Below, one piece after another: positions 42,794 through 51,855 of a DNA stretch of 64,000 nucleotides. The DNA comes from Nonomuraea sp. NBC_00507. Lineage in GTDB: Bacteria > Actinomycetota > Actinomycetes > Streptosporangiales > Streptosporangiaceae. The notes under the pieces are model-generated. The model worked only from the letters and a program-made list of their open reading frames with translations. It was not told where the DNA came from and ran no database searches. The translations under genes and the position numbers were made by a program. The first letter of the stretch is position 1. Every line of letters starts with the position of its first letter. Location of the stretch: the NCBI RefSeq assembly GCF_036013525.1, contig NZ_CP107853.1, forward strand, positions 2,728,001 to 2,792,000, written 5' to 3'.

Positions 42794-43585
42794 ATGACGA
42801 TGACGACGGCCGGGCAGTCCGGCAGCGACGTGGGCACCGACGGCCGGGTGCCGGAGGAGCTTGTGGCGGCCTACCGCGAATACGGTTTCGTCCGAGTGCG
42901 GGGCGTTCTCGAGCCGGGTCAGGTCGAGCGCTTCCGGGCCGCCGCCGAGGCGTTCCTGGAGGCGCATCGCGCGGAGAGTCTGGAGAAGCAAGGCATCTTC
43001 AGCCAGCTGGTCAACGTCTGGCAACGCGACCGGACGCTGCGTGAGCTCACGTTCGATCCGCGGCTCGGCCGGATCGCCGAACAGCTCGCCGGGTTCCCGC
43101 TGCGGCTCTGGCACGACCAGATGCTGGTCAAGGAGCCGCACAACAACGCCGCCACGGAGTTCCACCAGGATCGTCCGTACTGGCCGCATGCGGGCGACCG
43201 GCTGCCGCTGTCGGCGTGGATCGCGCTGGTCGACGTGCCGCCGGAGCGGGGGTGCATGACCTTCCTGCCCGGCACCCAGGATCGTACCGGCCTGCGCCCG
43301 CAAGACCTCCACCACGAGGAAGACCTGTTCGCGATGGACCCGTCCCTGCGCTGGATCCCCCGGGTCACCGTGCCGCTGCGGGCCGGCGACTGCACCTTCC
43401 ACAGCGGCTACACCGGCCACATGGCGCTGCCCAACCGCACCGGCCAGGCCCGGCTCGCGCACGTCACCATCTATATGGACGAGGCGACCGCCTACAGCGG
43501 GAGCGAACACATCGTGACCGATCCTCTCGGACTCGCCGTGGGCGACCGGTTGGACGGCGACACCTTCCCCCGCCCCTGGGCATAG
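42794..43585 (+). CDS. Phytanoyl-CoA dioxygenase (PhyH) family protein
   Basis: 263 residues from ATG at 42794 with GGAGG at 42783-42787. Fe(II)/2-oxoglutarate dioxygenase fold. The facial triad is visible as the His and Asp in TEFHQDRPYWPHAGDR and the distal His in FHSGYTGHMALPNRT, and the 2-oxoglutarate Arg is probably in the segment NRTGQARLAHVTIYMD. LPLSAWIALVDVPPERGCMT is typical of PhyH proteins that hydroxylate small molecules. The substrate is unknown. It is divergent from the AraC gene, which likely controls it. Confidence 0.88.
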   Translation: MTMTTAGQSGSDVGTDGRVPEELVAAYREYGFVRVRGVLEPGQVERFRAAAEAFLEAHRAESLEKQGIFSQLVNVWQRDRTLRELTFDPRLGRIAEQLAGFPLRLWHDQMLVKEPHNNAATEFHQDRPYWPHAGDRLPLSAWIALVDVPPERGCMTFLPGTQDRTGLRPQDLHHEEDLFAMDPSLRWIPRVTVPLRAGDCTFHSGYTGHMALPNRTGQARLAHVTIYMDEATAYSGSEHIVTDPLGLAVGDRLDGDTFPRPWA

Positions 43586-43708
43586 CGGTGTTTTCGGGAT
43601 CGATTCGCAGGTGACCTGAACAACATACCGCGGACATACCGGGCATCACTAAAGTTCACTTCATCACTAAGTCCTCGATCCAAGGGGCTTATCGTATTTC
43701 TCGTAACG
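43586..43708. other. Intergenic stretch after the PhyH gene
   Basis: More A/T-rich than its surroundings. No hairpin with a T-run is seen. It leads into a secreted-protein fragment. Confidence 0.3.
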
Positions 43709-43942
43709 AAAGAGTGGTTCTGTGGTCCGGAGCATTCCTGCGCGTCTGCCCAGGCCGGAACCGTCAGTGCGGCGAAGTGCATACTGTTCCCCGGCAAGGC
43801 GAAGAAGGACGGCTACCGGGATGTCGTCGGCGCGGGCTCTGTGTCGAGCGACTGCAAGGGCCGAGTCGAGCTGCGCCTTCAGCGCCAGCGGTCCGACAGT
43901 GCGGGCGCCGCCACCGCTGGAAACACGAAGATCAGCTGCTGA
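43709..43942 (+). pseudogene. C-terminal fragment of a small secreted protein
   Basis: The frame ending at the TGA at 43940 reads KEWFCGPEHSCASAQAGTVS, then AAKCILFPGKAKKDGYRDVV, GAGSVSSDCKGRVELRLQRQ and a final ISC. Four or five regularly spaced cysteines and Gly/Ser richness are typical of secreted actinomycete proteins. There is no in-frame start codon or signal peptide upstream, so it appears to be the 3' part of a truncated gene. Confidence 0.4.
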
Positions 43943-43957
43943 TTCGCCGTCTGAGGG

Positions 43958-46777
43958 TCAGAGCATGTTCTTGATCGGCCGGGGTGTTTCGGGCACCGCC
44001 TGGGCGAGGATCTCGGTCGCCTCCCCGGGCGTGAGCAGGCGGGCGTCGCGCAGGAGGCGGACGGACTCCTCCCACTGTTCCCGTGCTTCGCCGTGCCGTC
44101 CCAGGTCGTGCAGGGTGGTGCCGAGCCACCAGCGTGACATGACTTCCCCGAGGCGGTATCCCGACTCGCGGAGTAGCCGCACGGCCGTCGTGTAGCTCTC
44201 CACCGCCTCGGTCAGCCGGCCGGCGCTGCGGTAGACGTCGCCCAGCGAATCGTGTGCCGTGCCCGCACCGGCGAGCGGGTCCGTCTTCGGCCAGACCTCC
44301 ACCAACTGGCGTGCTTCCGCGAGCGCCTCATCGAAGCGCCCCTGGCGGAAGTAGACGTGCACCCGGTTGTTGCGGATCGCGGCCGCTGCCCCGGGGCGTT
44401 CGGTGTCGTCATTGAGCGTTTGAGCGGACTCCAGGTAGCCGAGCGCGTCGTCGAGACGGCCCATGATCGTGTTGATGACACCGAGGTGGCTGAGGGCTCC
44501 CACCTTCCTTCGGGGCAGTCCCGCGCGGTCCCAGTCGGTGAGAGCTGTCTTCAGTTCCGCGATCGCGGTGTCGTAGCGGCCCTGGTCTCGGTAAACCCAG
44601 CCGAGGAAGTTGCGGAGCTGGGCCTTGTCCTCCCACGCCGCGATGCGATCAGCCACGTCGATGGCCTTCGCGTAGACGTCGGCCAGTTCAGTGTGCCAGG
44701 CCTGGTAGCAGAAGGGCCAGTGGAGCCCGATGACCAGGCCGATGGCGGTCGCCGGGTCGGGGCCGTTCAACGCCTGCTGCGCGGTGGCGAGCAGGTTGTC
44801 CCGCTCGTCCTGGACCCATCGTCCCGCCTCCGCCCGATCCTTGAAGGCGATGTCGGGCAACTCGACAGGGCATCGCAGTACGGGATCGCTGTTGACCATG
44901 GAGCCCGCCATCCAGAGGGTGGTCAGGTAGTGGTGGAGGGCGCGTCGTACGGCGGTGGTGCGTTCCTCCTCGGACAGGGCCTGGTGCGCCCGTTCGCGGG
45001 CATAAAGGCCGACCAGGTCGTGGAACTGGTAGCGGTCGGCTCCGGCGGGTTCGAGGAGGCGGGCGTCCTCTAGGCGTTCCAGGGCGGCTTCGGCGCGGTG
45101 GAGGGGCCAGCCGGCCAGGGCGGCGGTGGCCGCGGGCGTGTGGGTGGGCAGGTCGAGCAGGCCGAGCAGGGGCAGCAGGTGGGCGGCGTCGCGGCCGGTG
45201 GGTTCTTCGTTGAGGTGGTGGTGGCTCACCGCGATGCTGGCGCGGATGGCCAGGTCGGCGTACTCCAGCACGTCCAGGCGGCGGGTGGCGTTGGCCAGCC
45301 GTGTTTCCAGGTCGGACAGGGTCCAGTCGGGGCGGGCGGCCAGTCGGGCGCCGACGATCCGCAGGGCGAGGGGGAAGCCACCGCACAGGTGGACGATCCG
45401 CTGGGCCGCCTGCGGTTCGGCGCGTACCCGGTCGGGTCCGGCCAGGCGCGACAGGAGCGCGGCGGCGTCGGCGGCATCCAGGGTGCCCAGGTGAAGGTGG
45501 CGGGCGTTGTCCAGGGTGGCCAGCGGGTCCCGGCTGGTGATCAGCACCCGGCAGCCTGGGCCGGCGGGGATGAGCGGGCGGATCTGGCGGACGTCGCGGG
45601 CGTTGTCCAGGATGACCAGCAGGTTGCCGGTCGCGGTCAGGGAGCGGTAGCGGGCGGCGGCCTCGCCCGCGTCGGCGGGGACGGCCGCGCCGTCCAGGCC
45701 GAGGGAACGCAGCAGGTGGCGCAGAGCCTGGGCCGGGGTCAGCGGGTCGAGGCCGGGGGTGGATCCGTGCAGGTTGAGGTAGATGACGCCGTCGGTGTAC
45801 CGGGCGGCCACGGCGTGGGCGACGTGGACGGTCAGGGCGGATTTGCCGATGCCGCCGGGTCCGTCGATCACGGTGATGGCAGGCCCGTGGGCGGATCCGT
45901 CGCCGAGCGCGGTACGCAGGTCCTGGATCTCGGTGGCGCGGGCGGTGAAGGCGCGGGTGTCGGCGGGCAGTTCGGCCGGGATGTACGGCTCGCTGAGCGT
46001 GACCTGTTGGGCCGGGACGGTCAGGTCAAGGACGGGGTCCTTGAGCAGGACGGCCTGGTGCAGGCGGCGTAGCTGGGCGCCGGGTTCGATGCCGAGTTCG
46101 GAGACCATGATCCGGCGGGTGTCCCGGTAGACGGCGAGCGCCTCGGATGGGCGGCCGGCGCGGTGCAGGGCGAGCATGAGCTGGGCGGCGGGGCGTTCGC
46201 GCAGAGGGTGCGCCCGCACGTGTGCGGCCAGGTGGGCGGCTACCGCGTGGTGGTCGCCGGCGGCGAGGCGGAGATCGGCGTGGTCTTCCAGGACGGTGAG
46301 GTGTTCTTCTCCCAGGCGGGTGGCTTCGATTCGTGCCCAGGGGGCGGTCAGCTCCGCCAGTGGTTCGCCTCGCCACAGCTGCAGGGCTGTGCGGAACAGG
46401 GCGTCCGCGGTGTCCCTGGCTCCCTGCGCTTGGGCGGTGCGGGCGCGTTTGGCCAGGCGGGTGAACCGGTGGGCATCGATGTACTCGGGTTCGAGCGCGA
46501 GCTGGTAGCCGCCGGGCATGGTCTGGATGATCTCTTCGGTGGTGTGGGGTCCAAGGGTTTCGCGGAGTTTGGAGATCACGATGTGGAGTTGTTTGGCCAT
46601 GGTCGCCGTGGAGCTTTCTCCCCATATGTCGGTGAGGATCCGCTCGGTGTGTACGCCCTGCCCGGCGTCAAGGGCGAGTCTGGCGAGCACGCCGATTCGG
46701 CGTTGCCCGGCGAGCCGGACCGGTTCGTCACCGGCCAGCACCTGCCACGGGCCGAGGTACCTGATCTCCAGTGCCAT
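43958..46777 (-). CDS. SARP-type (AfsR-like) regulator: BTAD, NB-ARC, TPR
   Basis: About 939 residues from ATG at 46777 (MALEIRYLGPWQVLAGDEPV). The frame upstream to 46894 is not domain-like. Order: OmpR-type winged HTH (GQRRIGVLARLALDAGQGVH; KQLHIVISKLRETLGPHTTE), BTAD (about 95-245), NB-ARC ATPase with Walker A VIDGPGGIGKSALTVHVAHA and NLLVILDNARDVRQ, then TPRs from about 640 to the end. These proteins activate secondary-metabolite or developmental genes when ATP-bound. No biosynthetic cluster is visible in the window, so the target lies elsewhere. Confidence 0.92.
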   Translation of the reverse strand: MALEIRYLGPWQVLAGDEPVRLAGQRRIGVLARLALDAGQGVHTERILTDIWGESSTATMAKQLHIVISKLRETLGPHTTEEIIQTMPGGYQLALEPEYIDAHRFTRLAKRARTAQAQGARDTADALFRTALQLWRGEPLAELTAPWARIEATRLGEEHLTVLEDHADLRLAAGDHHAVAAHLAAHVRAHPLRERPAAQLMLALHRAGRPSEALAVYRDTRRIMVSELGIEPGAQLRRLHQAVLLKDPVLDLTVPAQQVTLSEPYIPAELPADTRAFTARATEIQDLRTALGDGSAHGPAITVIDGPGGIGKSALTVHVAHAVAARYTDGVIYLNLHGSTPGLDPLTPAQALRHLLRSLGLDGAAVPADAGEAAARYRSLTATGNLLVILDNARDVRQIRPLIPAGPGCRVLITSRDPLATLDNARHLHLGTLDAADAAALLSRLAGPDRVRAEPQAAQRIVHLCGGFPLALRIVGARLAARPDWTLSDLETRLANATRRLDVLEYADLAIRASIAVSHHHLNEEPTGRDAAHLLPLLGLLDLPTHTPAATAALAGWPLHRAEAALERLEDARLLEPAGADRYQFHDLVGLYARERAHQALSEEERTTAVRRALHHYLTTLWMAGSMVNSDPVLRCPVELPDIAFKDRAEAGRWVQDERDNLLATAQQALNGPDPATAIGLVIGLHWPFCYQAWHTELADVYAKAIDVADRIAAWEDKAQLRNFLGWVYRDQGRYDTAIAELKTALTDWDRAGLPRRKVGALSHLGVINTIMGRLDDALGYLESAQTLNDDTERPGAAAAIRNNRVHVYFRQGRFDEALAEARQLVEVWPKTDPLAGAGTAHDSLGDVYRSAGRLTEAVESYTTAVRLLRESGYRLGEVMSRWWLGTTLHDLGRHGEAREQWEESVRLLRDARLLTPGEATEILAQAVPETPRPIKNML

Positions 46778-47065
46778 AGGGAGCGTGTTTCCCTCCTTCA
46801 ACGGGGTCCGCATTGTAACGAGATGGCCGGGCTCATTCGCGGCGATGACGGCTGGAACGCCGTCTTCGTGCGGATTTCCGGCGTCTCGGGTCACATGTGC
46901 ATGTCTAGACGTGCGGGCTTACATGTGACTTGCAGGCTACCGATCATTCAGGAGAGACCAACGGCAGGACTGCCCTATGGCATCCGTACCGTAGTAACGC
47001 AGCCGCAGATCGTGGTCAGCGCTTCGTAGTCGCGTGGCCGGCATCACCCCCGGCCAGGTCGCGGG

Positions 47066-47773
47066 TCACCGGCGCCGGGGGGCGTCGTGTTCCGGATCGG
47101 CGTCGGCGTCGCGCGTGCCGGGGTTGGCCCACTCGGTGTCCGTCATCCGGATCATGCGCACTCCGATGGCGCCCGATCCGGCCAGGTACAGCAGCCCTCC
47201 GGCCACCGTGCCGACCCAGAAGATGGGCGCGGTGAACATGCCGGCCAGCATGGCGAAGGGGGCCCACCACGGCGCCTGCCGGCCGTAGGCCAAGGCCAGG
47301 CCGAGCAGGAACAGCCCGGCCAGTCCTGCGAAGCCTGGGATCTGGAAGCCGAACACGGCACCGGGATCGGCCAAAGCCTGATCGCCCAGGGCGGCGCCGG
47401 TGGCGGGGGGCAGCTCACGTTCCAGCCGGGCGTAGAAGAAGTCGCCCAGCATGAGGGCGGAGAAGTTCACCACGCCCAGCAGCGCGAGAGCGCCCGCGAT
47501 GTGCCCGAGCAGCACCGCGCGCCGCCGTACGAGATGGATCATGCCGATCACGCCCGGCACGAGCAGCACCCAGCTCCAGTGCAGGATCGCCGCGCTCAGC
47601 GAAACCTGCTCCAGATGCCGCCCGTAGACGCCGACCGTATCGACGTCACTGCCCAGCCGCAGCGCAGGGTCGGCGAGGACCCCCGCGACGTACATGACCG
47701 GCGCGGCGATGAGACACGTTCCGGCGGCCAGACGGCGGAAACGGATCGGATCTGACAGCGGTGACATGGGCAT
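47066..47773 (-). CDS. Membrane protein of unknown function downstream of a two-component system
   Basis: 235 residues with about six membrane segments (FRRLAAGTCLIAAPVMYVAG; ILHWSWVLLVPGVIGMIHLV; LLGHIAGALALLGVVNFSAL; GFAGLAGLFLLGLALAYG; WAPFAMLAGMFTAPIFWVGT; GGLLYLAGSGAIGV) and an acidic C-terminal tail. It resembles DUF4386-like or hypothetical polytopic proteins of actinobacteria but the family is not certain. It lies 103 bp after the histidine kinase on the same strand, so it may belong to the operon or regulon of that system. Confidence 0.65.
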   Translation of the reverse strand: MPMSPLSDPIRFRRLAAGTCLIAAPVMYVAGVLADPALRLGSDVDTVGVYGRHLEQVSLSAAILHWSWVLLVPGVIGMIHLVRRRAVLLGHIAGALALLGVVNFSALMLGDFFYARLERELPPATGAALGDQALADPGAVFGFQIPGFAGLAGLFLLGLALAYGRQAPWWAPFAMLAGMFTAPIFWVGTVAGGLLYLAGSGAIGVRMIRMTDTEWANPGTRDADADPEHDAPRRR

Positions 47774-47876
47774 CCTCCTTCATCGGTGGCAAACCTTCGG
47801 GGAAGGACGCTATGGCGGGCTGCGCGCGGTGGTCGTCCACCTGCCGGGCGACCTCGTCTCCGCCATGGTGCGAGGC

Positions 47877-49076
47877 TCAGCCGAGCGGAAGCCTCGCCTG
47901 TACCCGATAGCCGCGCCCACTGGGGGCGGGCCCCGCGGTCAGTTCGCCGCCGTACAGGGCCACTCGCTCACGCATCCCGATCAGGCCATGCCCGCCACCC
48001 TGGCCGCCGCCGTCGCCGGTGCCGTCATCGAGGACCTCCAGGATCAGCACGCCGGGCGCGTGGGTGACCGTGACGTCGATGCGGCTCGCGCGGGCGTGCT
48101 TGAGCGCGTTGGTCAGCGCCTCCTGGACCACCCGGTACGCCGACAGGTTGAGCCCCGGCGGCAGCGGCTGCGGCCGGCCCTCCACAGCTACGCCGACCGC
48201 CACGCCCGTGTCCTTGACTTGGGCGACCAGCGTGTCCAGGTGGTCCAGCCCGGCCGGTGATGGCTGGACGCCCGTCCCGCCGGGATCGCGCAGCATGCCG
48301 AGCATGAGCCGCAGTTCTTCCACGGCTTCGCGGCCCGCCCGTTCGACGCCGAGCAGCAGGTCGCGCTCGCGCTGCGCCTCCTTGCCCAGCATCGTCCGCA
48401 CCCCGCCGGCCTGCAGGGTCATCAGGCTTACGTTGTGCGAGACGATGTCGTGCAACTCGCGGGCGATCCTGGTCCGTTCATCGGCCACGGCACGCCTGGC
48501 CTGCTCCTCGCGCTCGGCCTCCAGCCGGGCGGTCTGCCTCGCCAGGCGCATCGTCTGGTCGATCTGGCGGCGAAGCAGGATGCCGCTGACGTACGCGACA
48601 CCGATGAAGATGGCGCTGATCAGCACCTCGGCCAGATCGACGAACTGGAGGGTCTCCAGAAAAAGGTAGGCGAGCAGCACACAGGCGAGGCCGGCCGCCC
48701 CGCGTCGGCTGCGCAGCTCCGCCGCGCTGGCTACGGTGTGCACGAGGATGAGCGTGGAGTAGAAATGCCAGGCGGGGTAGTACAAGCCGTCGGTAACCGC
48801 CCGTACACCTATGCCGGCGACCACCAGCATCAGCAGTGCGCCCGCCGGGAATCTGCGGCGCACGAGCAGGAGCGCCCCGGCGGCGAGGGCGCCTGCAGCG
48901 AGCGGGACGGGGTTGCGGACCTGGCCCGGCTCCAGCCCCTGCCGCCCGAACGACTCGACCTGCCCGGCCACCGCCACGGCGAGAGCGAGCAGCAGGTCCA
49001 TCCGGCTCGGCCGCCATCCGCCGGGTAGGCCGAACCCGGCCAGAGGGCGTCGACGGCCTCGGCTCCGGGGCATCAT
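47877..49076 (-). CDS. NarL-type sensor histidine kinase
   Basis: 399 residues from ATG at 49076 (ATGATG, overlapping the response-regulator stop). Several N-terminal membrane helices (about 25-165) lack an extracellular sensor domain. The HisKA_3 box reads RTRIARELHDIVSHNVSLMT with the phospho-His. The HATPase_c has the N box RVVQEALTNALKHARASRID and G boxes LDDGTGDGGGQGGGHGLIGM. It autophosphorylates on an unknown membrane or energy signal and passes phosphate to the neighbouring response regulator. Gene order is regulator first, then kinase. Confidence 0.92.
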   Translation of the reverse strand: MMPRSRGRRRPLAGFGLPGGWRPSRMDLLLALAVAVAGQVESFGRQGLEPGQVRNPVPLAAGALAAGALLLVRRRFPAGALLMLVVAGIGVRAVTDGLYYPAWHFYSTLILVHTVASAAELRSRRGAAGLACVLLAYLFLETLQFVDLAEVLISAIFIGVAYVSGILLRRQIDQTMRLARQTARLEAEREEQARRAVADERTRIARELHDIVSHNVSLMTLQAGGVRTMLGKEAQRERDLLLGVERAGREAVEELRLMLGMLRDPGGTGVQPSPAGLDHLDTLVAQVKDTGVAVGVAVEGRPQPLPPGLNLSAYRVVQEALTNALKHARASRIDVTVTHAPGVLILEVLDDGTGDGGGQGGGHGLIGMRERVALYGGELTAGPAPSGRGYRVQARLPLG

Positions 49077-49729
49077 GTCGCGCCAGGTCGTACGATGCCG
49101 GACTCGTAGGCCAGGACCACCGCCTGCACGCGATCGCGCAGGTCCAGCTTGTGCAGGATCTGGCTCACATGGCTGCGGACCGTGGCCACCCCGACACCGG
49201 TCTCGCCGGCGATCTCCCGATTGGACAGCCCACGTGCCAGGAGGAGCAGCACATCGCGCTCGCGCTCGGTGAGCGTGTCCAGCTCCGACGGCGGCGCCAG
49301 CACCGGACGCGCGGCGAAGGAAGAGATCACCCGCATGGTCACCGCGGGATCGATGAGGCCGTCGCCGGCCGCCGCGACCCGTATCGCCTCAACGAGATGC
49401 TCGGGCGGCGAGCTCTTCAGGAGGAACCCGTTGACGCCAGTACGGAGCGCCTGGTGCAGGTTCTCGTCGCTGCCGAACGTCGTCAGCATCACAATCCTGG
49501 GCGGCGCGGGGTCGGCGAGCAACGTGCGGGCGGACTCCAGGCCGTCGACGACCGGCATCGCGAGGTCCAGCAGCAGCACGTCGGGACGCTCGCGCCGGAC
49601 GACAGCGATGGCCTCTTTCCCATCGGACGCCTCGCCGACCACCTCGATGCCGTCCGCGTTCTCCGCGACCAGCCGCAAGCCCGCTCTGATCATGGTGTGG
49701 TCGTCGGCGATGACCAACCTGATGGTCAT
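49073..49729 (-). CDS. NarL/FixJ-type response regulator
   Basis: 218 residues from ATG at 49729 (MTIRLVIADDHTMIRAGLRL). Receiver with the phospho-Asp in PDVLLLDLAMPVVDG, the Thr in VMLTTFG and Lys in FLLKSSPP. C-terminal LuxR HTH: LTERERDVLLLLARGLSNRE, GVATVRSHVSQILHKLDLRD. The ATGA overlap with the kinase gene couples their translation. The longer frame to 49792 adds residues that are not receiver-like. Confidence 0.93.
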   Translation of the reverse strand: MTIRLVIADDHTMIRAGLRLVAENADGIEVVGEASDGKEAIAVVRRERPDVLLLDLAMPVVDGLESARTLLADPAPPRIVMLTTFGSDENLHQALRTGVNGFLLKSSPPEHLVEAIRVAAAGDGLIDPAVTMRVISSFAARPVLAPPSELDTLTERERDVLLLLARGLSNREIAGETGVGVATVRSHVSQILHKLDLRDRVQAVVLAYESGIVRPGAT

Positions 49730-49921
49730 CGGGGAGTCCGCGTGTTTGCGAGCACGGCCCGACCCTATCCGCCCAGGAAACGCGGCCACCACGGCTGAAA
49801 CGCGGACTCACCCGCGCCCGGTCTCCGCCGTTCGGCGGAGCCCTCCTCCACCGAGCGGCGGGCGCCGCTGTCGCGGGTGGGGTTGAGTATCAGGCGAGGG
49901 TCCTCCGCCTGTGCGGCCAGG

Positions 49922-50731
49922 TCAGCGCCCAGCCACGAACTCGCGCAGCACCGGCACCACCGCGTCGGCCGTGAGGGTGTGGTCGGCGGTGGGAACCTGT
50001 CGCAGCTCGCCCTTGGGCAGCACATCGGCGATCGCGGCCGCAGCCGGTGGCAGGGACGGGAAGGTCTGCTCGCCGACGAGCACGAGCACCGGCGTCGTGA
50101 CGTCGGCGTAGCGCTGGAGGGCGGCCGGGTCGCCGGCCATCAGCCCTTCCATGATCCGCCCGTCGTAGCGCAGAGTAGGCGCGACCTGGATCGCGGGCTC
50201 CCAGGTCGGCATGGCGGTCATGCCACCGAGCCACTCTTCAGGGATGCCGACGGCCTCGACAGTGAACAGCTTCAGCGCCTCCTCTTGGCGGCCCTCGGCG
50301 ATGAGCGCGTCCAGCCGCGGGAGGTAGTCGGCCGGCACCGGTGGCCGCTGGTCGTCGACGACGAACGGTGGCTCGAACATCACCACGCCGTCGACAGGCA
50401 GCCCGGCGCGGGCGGCCTCGAGGGCCAGCACGGCACCCGAAGACTCCCCGAGCAAGGTGGCGCGGCCGCCGGCGTGGGCGATGAGCGCCGCGATGTCCTC
50501 GATCTCACGCTGCACGGCGTACGGTTCGGTGTCGCCGCTCTCGCCACGTCCCCGCCGGTCGAAGACGATCACTCGGAGGTCACCGCCGGCGACGTCGGCG
50601 ATCGCGGCCGGAGAGGGTTGTACTGCGCGGTGTGCGGTGGCGCCGTAAACGTGGACGATCGCCGGCGCGTCGGCCGGGCCGTACTCGTCGAATGCGATCA
50701 TGGTGCCGTCCTGCGAGCGGACTGTTCCCAT
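49922..50731 (-). CDS. Alpha/beta hydrolase
   Basis: 269 residues from ATG at 50731 with AGGAG five bases before. Starts MGTVRSQDGTMIAFDEYGPA. Nucleophile elbow TLLGESSGAVLALEAA, an Asp candidate after VLVLVGEQ, and the His in VPTADHTLTADAVV. DRRGRGESGD is the typical loop before the elbow. It hydrolyses an unknown ester or lactone. The oxyanion-loop His-Gly is replaced by VYGATAH, which is unusual. It stands alone downstream of the two-component promoter region. Confidence 0.88.
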   Translation of the reverse strand: MGTVRSQDGTMIAFDEYGPADAPAIVHVYGATAHRAVQPSPAAIADVAGGDLRVIVFDRRGRGESGDTEPYAVQREIEDIAALIAHAGGRATLLGESSGAVLALEAARAGLPVDGVVMFEPPFVVDDQRPPVPADYLPRLDALIAEGRQEEALKLFTVEAVGIPEEWLGGMTAMPTWEPAIQVAPTLRYDGRIMEGLMAGDPAALQRYADVTTPVLVLVGEQTFPSLPPAAAAIADVLPKGELRQVPTADHTLTADAVVPVLREFVAGR

Positions 50732-51245
50732 CGTGGTTCTCCTCTTCAGCTCACGTCCTGGTGGAACCAGGTCGTGTTCGTTTCGATGGCTCAACTGTGG
50801 CGGAGCGCGCTTATGGTTTCCTTCCGCTGGCCTTTACACGGGGGGTGAATGAGGTCGACGGCGATCCAACTAGCGCAGGTTAGGCGGTTGCTGCTTCCTG
50901 GCAGTGAGACGGGTACGTGCTAACGACTTCCTCGACTCGGCTTGTGTTCGCCGTGCTGCTTCGTCGGCCACATCGGGGAGGATGCACCGCACCCGCGGCC
51001 GCAGCGAGAGATTTCACACCGCCGTTGCTGGCCTCCACGAACACCACATGTGTCAACGGACAACATGCCTGCCGGACCGCTGGATCGCCTTGCAGATCCG
51101 AGTCGTAGAGCTGCCCTGGGTGGCACAACCCCCTGCTCCGCCCAGGCAGCCTGATCGGTACGTGCATCTCACGCATCCAACACGCTTTGATTGGTCCGTA
51201 TCGCATTCCAAAGGTTCCCTTGACATCCGTTCATTGTTGACCAAA
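50732..51245. other. Gene-free stretch
   Basis: About 510 bp between the divergent hydrolase and ArsR-type genes. Open frames here have no family resemblance. The hydrolase promoter and the ArsR promoter must lie in it. Confidence 0.4.
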
Positions 51246-51269
51246 GATTCCAAGCATGTCTTTGGAATC
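51246..51269. promoter_or_regulatory. Inverted repeat before the ArsR-type gene
   Basis: GATTCCAA-N8-TTGGAATC, perfect 8-bp arms. It covers the first possible ATG (51256), which suggests that translation really starts at the GTG at 51292 after GGAGGAGG and that this is the regulator's operator. Confidence 0.6.
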
Positions 51270-51291
51270 CTGGAGGAGGCGGCCACGACGG

Positions 51292-51855
51292 GTGCTCGAC
51301 GACCCGGCCGCCATGCGGGCATTTGCCCATCCCGTGCGCCTGGCACTGCACGAGCTGCTGATGCGGGCCGGAGCCACGACCGCCGCGGACGCCGCCCGCG
51401 AGGTCGGCATCAGCCAGGCACTGGCCTCCTACCACCTGCGGCAACTCGCCAGGTACGGCTTCGTGGAGCAGGCCGAGGCGCGTGACGAGCGGGAACGGCC
51501 ATGGAAAGCGACATCACTCACCCAGGAGTGGTCCGACGCCGAGTCGACCCCCGAGGCCTCGGCCGCGCGCGGCCTGCTGGAACAGGTCATCGCCGAACAG
51601 GCGCTGTCGCGGCTGGCCGAATGGCAGGAGCGCCGCACGGACGAACCGGACGCGTGGCGGACGGTCGGTGGGATCGGCAACTCCTATCTCTACGTCACAC
51701 CCGACGAACTCGCCTCCTTCGACGCCGCGTTCACTCGGCTGCTGGAGCCGCTGATGGCGCGGATCGCCGACCCGTCCGAGCGGCCGGAGGGGGCCCGGCC
51801 CGTCCTGCTGACCACCCTCCTGGTTCCGCTCCCGACCACCGGCACCGGTGACTGA
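51292..51855 (+). CDS. ArsR-type winged-helix regulator
   Basis: About 187 residues. HTH: MRAFAHPVRLALHELLMRAG, AADAAREVGISQALASYHLR, QLARYGFVEQAEARDERERP. The C-terminal half (about 80-185) is a dimerisation or ligand domain of the type found in regulators of drug exporters, without a cysteine metal site. The start is taken as GTG at 51292 for its GGAGGAGG. ATG at 51313 and the ATG at 51256 inside the inverted repeat are alternatives. The stop overlaps the MFS gene, so it probably controls that exporter and itself. Confidence 0.85.
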   Translation: MLDDPAAMRAFAHPVRLALHELLMRAGATTAADAAREVGISQALASYHLRQLARYGFVEQAEARDERERPWKATSLTQEWSDAESTPEASAARGLLEQVIAEQALSRLAEWQERRTDEPDAWRTVGGIGNSYLYVTPDELASFDAAFTRLLEPLMARIADPSERPEGARPVLLTTLLVPLPTTGTGD

